A stretch of 64,000 bases of DNA from Henckelia pumila (Eukaryota > Streptophyta > Magnoliopsida > Lamiales > Gesneriaceae), in contig NC_133123.1 in the NCBI RefSeq assembly GCF_033568475.1, positions 133,768,930-133,832,929 of the forward strand, given 5' to 3'. Position 1 is the stretch's first letter; each line of letters begins with the position of its first letter. Positions 24,392 through 36,863 of this stretch are shown here, in pieces. A model generated the notes under the pieces. It saw only the letters and a program-made list of their open reading frames with translations, made no database searches and was not told the DNA's origin. Position numbers and translations under genes: made by a program.

Positions 24392-25414
24392 CGATATTTT
24401 ATAAAATTAAAATCGAATCACCTAAGTTCAGTTTAGTGCATTTGTTTAATTTGACTGAGGTTTTAGCTCGATTCCATTTACGTTACCATTTCCTGCTTGA
24501 TTGGTGGTTCCAAGTTAGCAATTATTGTCTTTAAGCGAACAATTTAGCACATCAGGACTTTCATTCACTCACTTTTTTTTTTCAGAAAAGAAAAAAAAAA
24601 TTAAAACTATTTTGCCCCCGAATTTTGAATATCACACTTTCACGCAATTCACATGGTTGAACGAGTAATTGGTATTTCATGATCAATGGTATAATACTCT
24701 TTGTAGTAATGGTTTTTATACATCGTATTACTTTTTTGTATAACTCTTTTAGTTTTCGAGTTATTCGAAATCCCTATATAGATCATCCTATATCTCTTGT
24801 GATGAATTCATTCACAAATACTTATTGAAATTATAAATATTGTGTCAATCGTGAATGATTCAAGATGGAATTTCTTGTTAATATTCATTCATGAACTGTT
24901 TTTTTTATTTAAAAAAATTGGGATCAACTGAATATTGAAATAGTTGACTACAACAAAAAATTGAGTTCTTTCCCTTGATGAATTGATAGTAGTTTTTTTT
25001 TTTTTTTTTTCAAGAATTCAAGTTGAAGATAGTAGAAAATAAGATGCACAAATCAAAATTAATACTATAAACTAAAATAACGAACCTTCGAATATCTATG
25101 TTGAAGACACTTTTACTCATCAATTTGAATCTTTCCTACAAATATTACAACCAATCGAATTCTTAAATCTAGACTATTGCTTAATCATAGACCATCATCA
25201 TGAGTTCAAGATAAGCCAATTTTAAATATCAAAATATGGTCAAAAGAAATAATCTCCTATTTGGTAGGCTTCTTCCTATATCTATGAATTCCTATGGGCC
25301 TAAAAATGATGTAACAAGAAAATTCAACCAAGTGCCAAAATTATTTTTATCAGAGAAGCGGTGCGAGTAAAATTGAAAGATAACATATTAGAGAATATTA
25401 GAGAATGAGCAAAG
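24392..25414. other. AT-rich region, nothing recognised
   Basis: Low-complexity AT-rich DNA with poly-T and poly-A runs near 24570-24600 and 24990-25010. Neither the Tekay-like LTR nor the Tat-like element resumes here, so the missing halves of those elements are not on this side. Confidence 0.5.
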
Positions 25415-25439
25415 TTGACAGTCAACCTGTCAAGATTGC

Positions 25440-25870
25440 GTCAACCTGTGCGATTATTTCACATCTTTTCTTTGCGGATGACAGGCTTGTATTCTTCAAG
25501 GCCAATAGGGAGAATGGCATGCAAGTTAGGCGACTTTCTACAGATGTATGAACGGGCCTCGGGGCAAGTCGTGAATTATGATAAATCAGCGCATACTTTT
25601 AGCCCTAGCACTTCGGCTCAATCAATCGAAGACATTAAAAATGATTTGTCGATTGAAATAGTACAAAGTCATGAGCTTTATCTAAGACTGCCTCTTTTTC
25701 ATTACGCAGTAAAAGGCTACAATTTGCTTACCTCCGAGAAAGAATATGTCGCAAAATCCAAGGCTGGTCTTCCAAGCTTGTTTCTATGGGAGGAAGGGAG
25801 GTTCTCATCAAAGCAGTGTCGAAATTGTGCATCGGTGTTTGGTCAATGTATGACAAAACAGGTGAGTGAA
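25440..25870 (+). pseudogene. LINE (L1-type) reverse transcriptase fragment
   Basis: Translation gives HLFFADDRLVFFKANRENG (the FADD catalytic box at 25468-25482) and, in another frame, YERASGQVVNYDKSA, FSPSTSAQS and then GLP- and RKIQGW-like blocks in further frames. This is the palm and thumb part of a plant L1-type reverse transcriptase. The FADD box and the YERASGQ block are in different frames, so at least one frameshift has occurred, and both ends of the LINE are missing. It is a dead scrap with no visible tail. Confidence 0.75.
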
Positions 25871-26143
25871 AGCAATTACTACATATTCAGACCCAACCAT
25901 CTCTATAATGGTAGCTTCGATGTGCTAAGATCCCAAGCTCCCAATTCACTTGAAATCATATATTTTACATATATAGACATATATCATATGGCTTGAAATA
26001 TATTAACAAATTAGATAATCGAAGTAATTGAATGTTTTAGTTTCAATTTTTTTTCTCAATTAAGTATATGTGTGAGCCTTCGGTTAATTTGGTCAAAAAC
26101 CGAATCGAATTAATCGAAATCAAATTAATCGAATTATTTTTAA

Positions 26144-26878
26144 GAGCATCTCCAACCATCCTGATTTTGGAGGATTTCTCCAAAATGGAGAATGGTTTGG
26201 CCTCCAACCATCCTCTATTTGCATCCTCCATTTTGGAGGATGCTACAGTGATCCTCCAAATTTGAAGGATCACTGTTCAAATAGAGGAAGGATTTGGAGG
26301 ATGACATATTTACGAAAATGTCATCCTTCAAAATTATTTTTTAAACCTTTGAAATGATGAATTTATTTTTTAGTCCTTATTTTAAATTATTTTCAGTTAA
26401 TTTTATATTAAATATTAGTTGGTTAATTGGTCTAATTTTTATTATTTTGAGTGTTCTCCCATTTTAATTTGATCCATTTTATTTTTAAAATTAATTTCAG
26501 TGTTTCATTTTTTTAGTTTAGTTAAAATTTATTTGTTTTTTTTATAATTTTTCAATAAATTAATTGTAATTTTATTATTTTTAAATAACATTAAATGGAA
26601 ATTTTTCATTCTTTAATATGTTTAACATTATAATACATAATTATTAATATATTACACTATTTTAATTTTAACCATATCCAATTAATATAGTTGAAAAACA
26701 TATTATGTAATTATTTTATTATATAAATATATATGTTTTAAAAGAATAAAATAGAAAATGAAGTATTTGGTAATATTTAGAGGATATGGGTTGGAGAAGT
26801 TTTTTGAAAATAGAGATCACGAATCTCTATTTTAAAGGATAGAGGATGAAATTTAGAGGATATGGGTTGGAGATGGTC
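26144..26878. mobile_element. PIF/Harbinger-type MITE, copy 1
   Basis: Terminal repeats GAGCATCTCCAACC and GGTTGGAGATGGTC are flanked by TAA on both sides (26141-26143 and 26879-26881), the three-base duplication of PIF/Harbinger elements. Length 735 bp. Internal subterminal motifs (GATTTGGAGGATG, CTCCATTTTGGAGGAT, GAGGATATGGGTTGGAG) are repeated and inverted near both ends. No transposase. A related copy lies at 56.6-57.3 kb. Confidence 0.8.
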
Positions 26879-26889
26879 TAAGTTAACAG

Positions 26890-27010
26890 AACCCAACCGA
26901 ATTTATGCTAAAATCAATTTAACCGAACCGAACCGAATTTATACTAAAATCAATTTAACCGAACCGAATTAAAATCGGTTAATTCGGTCGGTCACCGAAT
27001 TAACCTATTT
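26890..27010. repeat. AACCGAACCGAATT low-complexity tract
   Basis: Short degenerate repeats of AACCGAA and AATTTATACTAAAATCAATT, two copies of the latter in tandem. Similar ATTAATCGAATTAACCGAA text occurs near 26100 and near 45400-45540. Confidence 0.65.
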
Positions 27011-27455
27011 TTTCACAAAATTTTATAAAATTGATGATTAAAATATGATGTTTTTATCATAATAAAACACATTAAGCTTAAAAAATTTAAAATAAAAAAA
27101 ATTAAGTAAAATATTATAAAAACATTAATAACATATTCTAAATTATATGTAAACCTTGATAAAAAAAAAGGGTTAATGATTTAAAAATTCCTACCAATCC
27201 TTCAAATTTTATTTTAACTCCCTAACCACAATTTTCTTTATTTCAACTCCCTAGTGGTTCCCATTTTTGAATTAAATATTATTTAGCAACTAATCCTTTG
27301 TACGTGGCATTGTTAACCTATCGAACCAGTCCCGACCATGCAAGACTATCAGTTACGCAAGGCTTCCAGCCGATATACTCCGAATTAGGGTCCAACATGC
27401 TTCCGTAAAATGAAATAAATTTAAATACCTCTTTGAAAAAAATGTCGTCGGGTCA

Positions 27456-27560
27456 TACCTGCCGAGTTTTACGAAGTGCTCCTCACACTCCAACCACGCA
27501 GTCGCAACAGATGGTTTCTGCACAAGCTCCTTCAACGACACCCAGTACAGCTTTAATTTG
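27456..27560 (-). other. Possible orphan exon, unrecognised
   Basis: On the minus strand an AAAG acceptor-like site precedes an open stretch reading LYWVSLKELVQKPS, VATAWLECEEHF, VKLGR and then an AG|GTATGA donor-like site. Codon use and GC content are unlike the AT-rich surroundings, as in a real exon. It abuts the left end of the endogenous caulimovirid. No partner exons are convincing nearby; a following stretch ending FTEACWTLIRSISAGSLA is doubtful. I do not recognise the family. It might be a host gene split by the insertions or a captured fragment. Confidence 0.3.
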
Positions 27561-27774
27561 TTTTCTACCTTAAGACGTATGGTATATAAATTTAATTATA
27601 AAATATGAGCATGAAAGAACAAGAGGCTTTAAAAAAACTATGCAGACATGATATTATTACATAAATCAACTCCTTTGAAGAGGAGAAGACAACTTGTTTA
27701 GCTATTCATAGTAGCCTTGTTCTTGTAATACATAAAGAAAACTTAATACAATAGAGAGAGAAATATTACAACAA

Positions 27775-27841
27775 TTTATTTGTAAGAAAACTGAAGGGAA
27801 TTATCGATATCTTCAGCTTCCTTGAACGCTTGTATTTATAG
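27775..27841 (-). promoter_or_regulatory. Caulimovirid promoter and polyadenylation region
   Basis: On the minus strand CTATAAATACAAGCG gives a strong TATA box (about 27832-27841) and AAATAAA follows about 60 bases later (about 27775-27781). A TATA box followed by a polyadenylation signal just inside the transcript is the pararetrovirus arrangement. Upstream (27890-27990) an element with CTAGTAAAA and TGGCATAAA is present twice. Confidence 0.6.
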
Positions 27842-29369
27842 CTGAGGTTCCACTCGTTTCACCGAAAAACTTCAGGGAATCTTACAGCTATCTTCTATTT
27901 ATTTATGCCATTATTGATGGCATTTTTACTAGTGGAGGAGGCAGTTATCTTGTATTTTTTATGCCATTATTGATGACATCTTTTACTAGTGGAGAAATCA
28001 CATGCCTGCCACTTTTTTTTGGCTATATTCTTCTCACATGTCTGCTTTATTGTTGTCGGGGCATCTTTTGCTTTTAAAGTAGGCCCCTGTGAAAACGCAT
28101 CTTTGGTGGTCCTTGTCCACCTTTGCTTGTTTCGAAAAAATCTTTTCGATCCATTCGGGGTCTGAAGTTTTTTCCGAATTCTGGCTCCTTTTGATTGGGA
28201 CACTCTGGGCAGATGTTCTCTGACCATCTTTCGATATGAGCCATGTTACAAAATTTTCGGCGAGTCTCTTTACTCCCCGGCAGCTTATTGTTCCATAAAA
28301 AGTTTCTCTTCTTTTCGAAGAGTTCTTCCGCAAAAGTCGTAGTTTTTTCTATCCTTGTGTTTAACAGGAATGATCCGTTCACAGAATTCTGATAAACTTT
28401 GAACGAAAACTTGACCCTGTCCATCTCGGTGAGACAAACCCAAATACCCTATGTCCTTCTGGTTGAGATTTCATTTTCTCCAAAAGTGGACACTAATGGT
28501 ATTTCCTCAGGAATAAGGTCCTTAATGAATCTTTGATTATTCATGTCAGATCTCCTTAGCTTGATGAAATGAAAGGGTTCGTGTGATCTTTTCCCTGTTG
28601 GTTCTGGAGTTGCACTAAAGAAATATAATTCAAGCACATCTTCTCTGGACAAATGGTCGTTATTTGCCCATGTTTCTTGGACTGCTTCCTGAATCCATTT
28701 GGGTAACTGTGATATCTCCGGGAAGCTTGGTGACGTTGTATAAACTGAGGCCAAGGCTCCAAATTCATACCAAAGCTTTACATCCTTAGGATTGACATTG
28801 TTTTTTAGCCATACCCTTTGATATATCCCTGCAACATCAATCCTGCAAGTGTTAGGGTTAATTTCACTTCTTGTACTTAATTTCTCCCACCTCTGTTGAT
28901 AAACCTGAAATGGAGAAATAATAGCTGGATTAGTATCGATCTTAGATTTGCCCTTGTCAGTGTTGGGCCTAAGATTGATCTCTTTTTCTTTTACCCCAGA
29001 GGCGGAGGGTTGACTTGATGAGGAATCCTCATCAATTGTTGCTTCATCTAGATCATCAAAAGCTGATGATAGATTAGCACTTGTTTCTTGAGTTTTAGCT
29101 TCCTCAACATCTTGTTTTCCAAACTGTGGTTGTATTTCTTGTTTTTGTAAAACCAATGGTTTTAGCATATCTTGTTTATGAGAAACCAATGGTTTCTCTA
29201 TGGCCTTCACAATTGGCCCTTGAATAGCAGCCCATAGTTGTGTTTGAGCTTGCATACATCCTGTAATTCGATTAGATACTTTGATCCAATCAGCTTGTTG
29301 TAACCTGCCGGCCATTTCAGCATTAATGGCTAACTGGTTGAACTCGGTTTGAAGCAACCCAAGGTATTC

Positions 29370-32012
29370 TGAAACGACCCTAACTCTCTAAATATAAATA
29401 AATATGCGGAATTTTTTTTTTTTTTATACTTACTAAGTAAAAATATGTACATACATGCCCATACATATATGCACAGAATAAATAGATTTAAAAATAAATA
29501 ACTTAAATAAAAATGCAACCTTTAATAAATTAAATATCTGAGTATAACATTTAATAAAATTCTGACATAAGCAAAATAAATAAAATTTGCATGTACTGAA
29601 AATATTTAAATAAGATGAGTAATAATATCCACCATTAAAAATAAATAAAAATGTATAACACGATAAAAATATTCAAAACATGACGTAGACTCAGACAACG
29701 GTCACGGGGTTACTGCTTGTCTGCTCATAGGTCCTCGCCGCCGGTGGGTACTATATCCTCCGCTACGTACTCACCTGCACCATATCAGTGTAGTGAGCTT
29801 AGAGGCCCAACATGCTAACATAACAAGGGTTTAAAATAATTTAAATCACTTAAATACTAATACATAACATATACATGAATGAGCATGCTTAAAAATATCA
29901 TGAACATAACATAAACTTAAATTAAACTTGAATATCATAATAATACATAAACATTATTGAGCAAAGTATTTTCTAACATCGAAAGGTCGTATCCATAGTG
30001 TAACCATACATACATTAAATACTGATCAACGTGGTAAACCAACGTACGTGGCGGTGACGAATCACCTCTTAAATTGGCAGTAAACTGCCCTTCAATAGTT
30101 CACATATGGGGACGAATCCCCCTTAAATTGTCACACTACTTCAACTTCCAACATAAAATTATTTTTTTTTGCTCAACCTTAAACATTAAATCGTATATAA
30201 AAATTATTTCATGAATGCATGTACTTAAATAAACTGTGTGCCCTTCATATATATTTAATTTAATTTCATACTAACATATAAATACTAAAAATAACTTCCA
30301 TGCATAAAAATAATTAAATATATATTCAGGACACATGCAATTTCTCATGGGTTGTACTGAACTGCTGGCCCTAACACCCAAGCCCGTTTTTTTAAATCTG
30401 GCCCATTAACACTGAGACTGGACCATTAACACACTTAAACCCAAAAATACATTTCTAGGCCCAATTAATAAATCCAAGCCCATTAAAACATTCCTGGCCC
30501 AATAACAACCTATTCTGGCCCAATAGGCCCAAAAGCCCAAAGACTGGCCCAATAATTTTCGTGGCTCCCAAGCCCATAAAAATAATTGGGCTAACTGAAA
30601 TAATTTCAAATAAAATTATTTGGAGGCCCAAATAATTTTCTAACTTATTATTTAAACCCAAAAACCAACTAAACTCTTAATTAATTAAAAATTAAAATAT
30701 CCGAGCCCGGCCCACCTAACTCGGACCCGGACCCAACTGACCCGACCCACTACAACCCAGACCCGACCCAAACTCCATACCCGACCCGGAACCCTCACAG
30801 AACACCTAACCCGACACCCCCAATTCCCAGCTTCTCCTCGACCGTGAGCAGCAGGCTTTGCGGCCTGCTGCCGGCTAGCTCCAGCCACCCACCGGCCGAA
30901 GCTCCACCACCCAGACGTAGCCCACGTCTGGGCGGTTCCAAAGAGCCATGCCTTGACCCACCTCGATTCCTACACAGCCCTAGCGAGCCACGCTTCGGGA
31001 AACCCGTAAAATGCCGACCTGCTGTGCAACAAAGGAAACCCGATCGGCCTGCTCTCTACCAGAACCTAGACCTGCCTTGGTTCGACCCTAGGAACCCTAT
31101 CACACTTCTTAACCATGAGCCAGCAGCCTTGGACCGCCCATGCAAGGAAGAACATGAGATGTGAAGCCAAATAACCATGATCATGAACTTTTCAACCATA
31201 AAACTCAAGGTCTCGCATGATATCCAAAAAACAACTATGCAGAGACGTTAAAAATCTGCTATAACATGAATAATTAACTTATATGGTGTGAAAGAAAGGA
31301 AATAAACATGCCTTGTTAATATAACAAAGATTATCGCGTGAACGGGGGCTCCGGAACGACGAGCGGCCAAGAACTCACAAATTCCTTGAAGGATCGGCTA
31401 TGGAGGACTGATATCTGCTATGGGGCGTGAAGATGGTGATGGAGAAAGGTTGGAGGCGGCTAAAGGAGAGGGAGACATGAGTTTAGGGTAGATAGGATAG
31501 ATTTTTGGTTAATTAAAATTTAATTAAGATAATAACTAATTTAAGATAAAATCATGCCTAAAATATAATATTTAAATCTCAACATAACATATTATTCTGA
31601 TAATAAAAATCAAAATCCCGAAATAATATTTTAGGAAAATTTTAAAAATTAATAAAAGTCAATAAAGGGACTAATTTTGGCTAAAAATCAACCCTTAAAT
31701 AAATATATAATTAAATACTAAAATTTTCTTGACACAACACCTTAAAATATTATTTTAAGGCTCGTAAAACTCATAAAATATTTTTGGCTAAATAATTTGG
31801 CGTTTCGTCCGTCCTCGGTCCCGTCTACGCGATCAAAACCAATTATTTCCTTAAAAATCTAAAAATACTATAATTGTGGGTTAAATAATAAAATAAATTA
31901 AATCATGCATATAAATCACATAATATCACATAAATACATTTAACCCTTAATTAAAAATTAATTTCTCCTGATTATGCATGTGGATTTACGTTTAAAATTT
32001 TCGTGTGTTACA
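29370..32012 (-). repeat. 3' LTR of the Tekay element
   Basis: 2,643 bp; plus strand starts TGAAACGACCC and ends GTGTGTTACA. GGCCCA-rich and GACCCGGACCC-rich patches (30400-30790) sit in the middle. A 106-codon open frame (30844-31164) is shared with the other LTR and is judged non-genic. Confidence 0.95.
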
Positions 32013-32027
32013 ATTCTCCCCCCCTTA
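32013..32027 (-). other. Polypurine tract of the Tekay element
   Basis: Minus strand AAGGGGGGGAGAAT directly before the 3' LTR; plus-strand DNA synthesis primer. Confidence 0.85.
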
Positions 32028-32057
32028 AATCGAATTTCGTTCTCGAAATTAAAGTAC

Positions 32058-35000
32058 TTATCCGAATAACTCCGGGTAGCGAGTCCTCATGTCTGCCTCG
32101 GTCTCCCAAGTAGCTTCCTCCTCTGAGTGATTCAGCCACTGGACTCTGACCATCGGTATGACCCGCGTTCTCAATCTGCGCTCCTCCCTAGCCAAGATCC
32201 GTATAGGTCTCTCCTCAAATGCTAACTCCGGTGTCAACTGCAGAGGCTCAAAATCCAACACATGTGACGGGTTCGAGATGTATCTCCGAAGCATGGATAC
32301 ATGGAATACATTGTGCACTGCCGCTAGCCCTGGTGGTAGAGCTAAACGGTAGGCCAACGTGCCAATTCTCTCCAAGATCTCGAATGGCCCTATATATCTA
32401 GGGTTAAGCTTGCCTCTTCGGCCAAATCGCACTACTTCCTTCATAGGTGACACCTTCAGGAATACGTGATCACCTACAGCGAACTCCAAATCTCGTCGTC
32501 GAGTATATGCATAACTCTTCTGACGACTCTGAGCAGTCCTCATGCGATCCCGAATCTGGGTCACAATATCAGCAGTCTGCTGCACTATCTCAGGACCCAA
32601 TAGGATTCTCTCTCCAACCTCATCCCAATGAAGAGGAGATCTGCATCTCCTCCCATACAAAGCTGCATAAGGAGCCATACCTATAGACGCCTGAAAGCTA
32701 TTGTTATAGGTAAACTCCACTAACGGCAATCTCGTCTCCTATGAGCCCTGAAAATCGATGACACAGGCTCTCAGTAAATCCTCAAGAACCTGTATCACCC
32801 TCTCAGACTGACCATCTGTCTGGGGATAAAAAGCTGTGCTGAATAGTAATCTGGTCCCCAATGCTGTATGCAGACTCTTCCAAAACGCAGACGTAAATCT
32901 CGAATCTATGTCTGATACTATCGACACTGGTATGTCATGCAGTCTAACAATCTCCTTGATGTAAAGCTCTACATACTGTGTCAACAAGTAAGTAGTCCTC
33001 ACTGGTAAGAAATGAGCTGACTTGGTGAGTCTATCCACGATCACCCAAATAGCTGTGCAACCTCTGGCACTCCTTAGTAAACCAACTACAAAGTCCATCG
33101 TAATATTTTCTTATTTCCATTCCGGAATAGGAAGAGGTCTAAGAAGTCCTGCTGGACGCTGATGCTCAGCCTTGACCTGCTGACAAGTCAAGCACTCTGA
33201 CACAACTCTCCCGATGTTTCTCTTCATCCCGGGCCACCAATATAATAGCTGCAAATCTCGGTACATCTTCGTACTTCCGGGGTGAATGGAGTACGGAGAT
33301 GTGTGAGCCTCTGCTAGAATCTCAGCTCTCAACTGATCGACGTTCGGTACCCACATCCTACCACGGTACTGAACAATGTCATCCACAACTGTATATAGAA
33401 GACCACCCTTGGCCTCATCCCTCTGTCTCCAACGCTGCAACTCCTCATCTGTAGGCTGTCCCTCTCTGATCCGATCCCGTAGAATCGGCTGCACCGTCAA
33501 CACTGACAAGCTCGGTGCATGACCACTGGAGTAAATCTCCAAATCAAACCTCTGAATCTCACTCTGCAGTGGTAACTGCACTGAAAAACACGATACCACT
33601 GACGACTTCCGACTCAAAGCATCGGCCACTATATTAGCTTTACCTGGATGGTAGCTAATGTCACAGTCATAATCCTTCACCAAATCCAACCATCTCCGTT
33701 GCCTCATGTTCAACTCCTTCTGAGTGAAGAAGTACTTGAGACTCTTGTGATCCGTGAAAATCTTGCACTTCTCTCCATACAGATAGTGCCTCCAGATTTT
33801 CAAAGCGAAGACCACTGCTGCTAATTTCAAGTCATGTGTCGGGTAGTTTTGCTCATGAATCTTCAACTGCCTTGACGCATAAGCAATAACCTTACAACAC
33901 TGCATAAGTACTGCACCTAAACCTAGATTAGACGCGTCGGTGTACACCACTAACTCCTCGTGTGGTACTGCCATCGCCAAAACCGGTGCGGTAGTGAGTG
34001 CTTCCTTCAGCTGATCGAAGCTCCTCTGACATTCTGAACTCCAAATAAACTTCGCATTCTTCTTGGTTAAGGAAGTCAAGGGTACTGCAATAGAGGAATA
34101 ACCCTTGATGAACTTCCTATAGTATCCTGTCAAACCCAAGAAACTGCGAATCTCCGAAGCATTCTTCGGAATACCCCATTTCTGCACTGCCTCAACCTTC
34201 GACTGATCCACTGCAATCCCATCTCTAGAAATAATGTGGCCAAGAAATGCCACCTGCTCAAGCCAAAACTCGCACTTGCTGAACTTGGCATACAAACGAT
34301 GCTCCCTCAAAGTCTGCAAGGCTGTCTGTAGATGCTTCCTATGCTCCTCAACGCTCCTAGAGTAGATCAAGATATCATCAATGAAGACTATGATGAACTG
34401 ATCAAGATACGGCTGAAATACCCGGTTCATGAGATCCATGAAAACCGCTGGAGCATTGGTCATCCCAAATGGCATCACTAAGAACTCGTAATGCCCATAA
34501 CGTGTCCGGAAAGCAGTCTTGGACACATCTGCCTCTCTAACTCGCAGCTGATGATAACCAGATCGCAGGTCGATCTTGGAGAACACCGAAGCTCCCTGCA
34601 ACTGATCAAATAGGTCCTCTATTCTCGGCAGTGGGTACTTATTCTTCACTGTGACCCTGTTGAGCTCTCGATAATCGATGCACAATCTCATACTGCCATC
34701 CTTCTTCTTCACAAATAATACTGGAGCTCCCCATGGAGAAAAGCTAGGACGAACAAAGCCTTTCTCTAATAACTCCTGTATCTGCTCCTTCAACTCTTTC
34801 ATCTTGGTAGGAGCAAGTCTGTATGGTGCCTTAGAGATAGGCACGGTGTCTGGCACTAAGTCGATGCTGAACTCCATATCTCTCACTGGTGAAATTCCTG
34901 CAACATCCTCCGAAAAGACGTCCGGAAAGTCACGAACCACCTCTATCTCTGATAATGATCTGCTAGATGGTCCTGAGGCCGTGACAATACTTGCTAGAAA

Positions 35001-36257
35001 ATCTTGGCAACCCCGTTTCAACAGCTTTCTCACCTGAATAAGAGATATCACCTGAGAAATATCACTGCTCTGAGATGCATGGAAGGTAAACAGGTCGCCT
35101 TCTGATGGTTTCACTGACACTGATCTCCGACGAAAGTCAATCGAAGCTCCATTGACTGTCAACCAGTCCATACCCAATATCAAATCAAATCCACTCAACG
35201 GCAAAACCACCACATCTGCGCGAATGGAGTGCCCCTGAAGCTCCAACTCCAGTTCTCGAATGACACTAGAGGTAGAAATAATCTGTCCTGACGGCATAGT
35301 GACATCATAACCACTGTCAACAATCTCAGGTGTGATGCCTATCCGTATGATAAACTCCAGGGAGATAAATGAATGCGTAGCCCCTGAATCTAGCAATGCA
35401 AACGTGGAGTTGCCTCCAACTATAATTCTCCCTGCACGCAGAAGAATCCCAACAATTTCATACCACTACTAACTTTCCCCCAAAGATGAGTCACTAATAA
35501 CCCTTAATTCTAATCACAAGTAAAACATGCTTCTTATTCTAACATGCAGATAGGAAATCTCAAATACAAATTATTTCACAAAGAAAAATCGAAATTCTTA
35601 ACCAAAGGAAAAAATTATAAAATACTAGGGGTAAGATATACCGGTGATCAAAGAGGTGTCTGGGTCTGCCTCCTCTGCCTGCATAACAAACACTCTACCC
35701 GTGGTGTTCTTCTTCCTCGGGCAATTAGCTATCTCGTGCTCTGGCTCTCTACAGTGGAAACAAACTCTTGCTCCCAAAAGACAAGGTCCCGAATGCATCT
35801 TCTGACACTTCAGGCAATTAGGAAAACCTCCAGTATTAGGGGCCCCGCCCCTCGGCTGCTGTGGCCTCTGTTGCTGTGGCCTCTGCTGCTGGTTTGGGCC
35901 CTTAGACGACCCAGTATACTGCTTCTTCGCAGGAGGCTGCGAAGATGGTCGCTGAAATCCAGATTGAATCTGTTTCTTCTCCTGCTGCTCTCGCTGTATC
36001 TCTCTCCTACCCTTCTCTAACCTCAGTGCTCTACTAACTGCCGCCTCATATGAAGCGACGTCCATTATACGTATGTCATGCTTGATATCCGCCTTCAGTC
36101 CCTCCACAAACTGCCACATCTTCTCTGGTGGACTGTCTGAAATCAGAGGCACAAAATGACAGCCCCTCTCGAACTGTCTCACATACTCAACCACTGACCT
36201 GTCTCCCTGTCGGAGACTCATAAACTCCCGGATCATGCGACTGCGCACATCCTTCAT
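32058..36257 (-). other. Tekay gag-pol coding region
   Basis: Parts in order on the minus strand: later gag with zinc knuckle (36257-35625), then the polyprotein region with protease, reverse transcriptase, RNase H, integrase and chromodomain (35396-32058). Earlier gag coding sequence continues toward about 36700. The region is read in several frames and holds a few interruptions. Confidence 0.88.
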
Positions 36258-36849
36258 GAAATACTTGGCGTAGAAGATACGCCTAAACTCCGCCCAAGTC
36301 AGTGTAGGAAGATTTACTCCCCTGGCAGCACCCTCCTACCAAAGAGCTGCATCTCCCTTCATCATATAAGTCGCACAGTTCACCCTGTCGGCGTAAGTAA
36401 TCCCCATGTATGCAAAGATGGACTCCAAAGAGCGAATCCACCCCTCAGCCACCAATGGATCGGTGGTACCAGTGAACTCCTTCGGTCCCTTCTTCTGGAA
36501 CCATTCAGCTACGTCCTCCTCGTGTGACAGTCTAGGACGTGCAGCCTGCTACTCCAACAGAGCAGTAATCCCTGCCATCATATTAGCATTGGCCTGCTCC
36601 AATGCTGCAAGAGGGTTCTGCGGAGGTGGAGGTGGAGGTGGAGATTCCCCACGTCTGTTCATAGGTCTCGGAGGCATTCTGCACCACCACATATTTCTTT
36701 ACGTAAATCTCCATGCATAACTAAGTGTTTTAACATTAATGCTAACTTAAATTCTTAAAAGTAAATCATGCTATAAACACTTAAAACTTACAGACCGATA
36801 GCGTGGATTTCTGAGCTCGCATAGCAGTAATGACCCCTCCAAGAACCGT

Positions 36850-36861
36850 GCTCTGATACCA
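36850..36861 (-). other. Primer binding site, tRNA-iMet
   Basis: Minus strand TGGTATCAGAGC two bases inside the 5' LTR, the standard initiator-methionine tRNA complement of plant Ty3/Gypsy elements. Confidence 0.9.
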
Positions 36862-36863
36862 AC

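Noticed and set aside
30844-31164. 106-codon frame present in both Tekay LTRs (also 38338-38658)
   Set aside because: Its presence in both LTRs follows from LTR identity. The text is proline- and arginine-rich low complexity on the strand opposite to the element.
36850-36861. tRNA-like sequence TGGTATCAGAGC (also 45111-45122)
   Set aside because: They are primer binding sites next to an LTR and a viral leader, not tRNA genes; no cloverleaf surrounds them.
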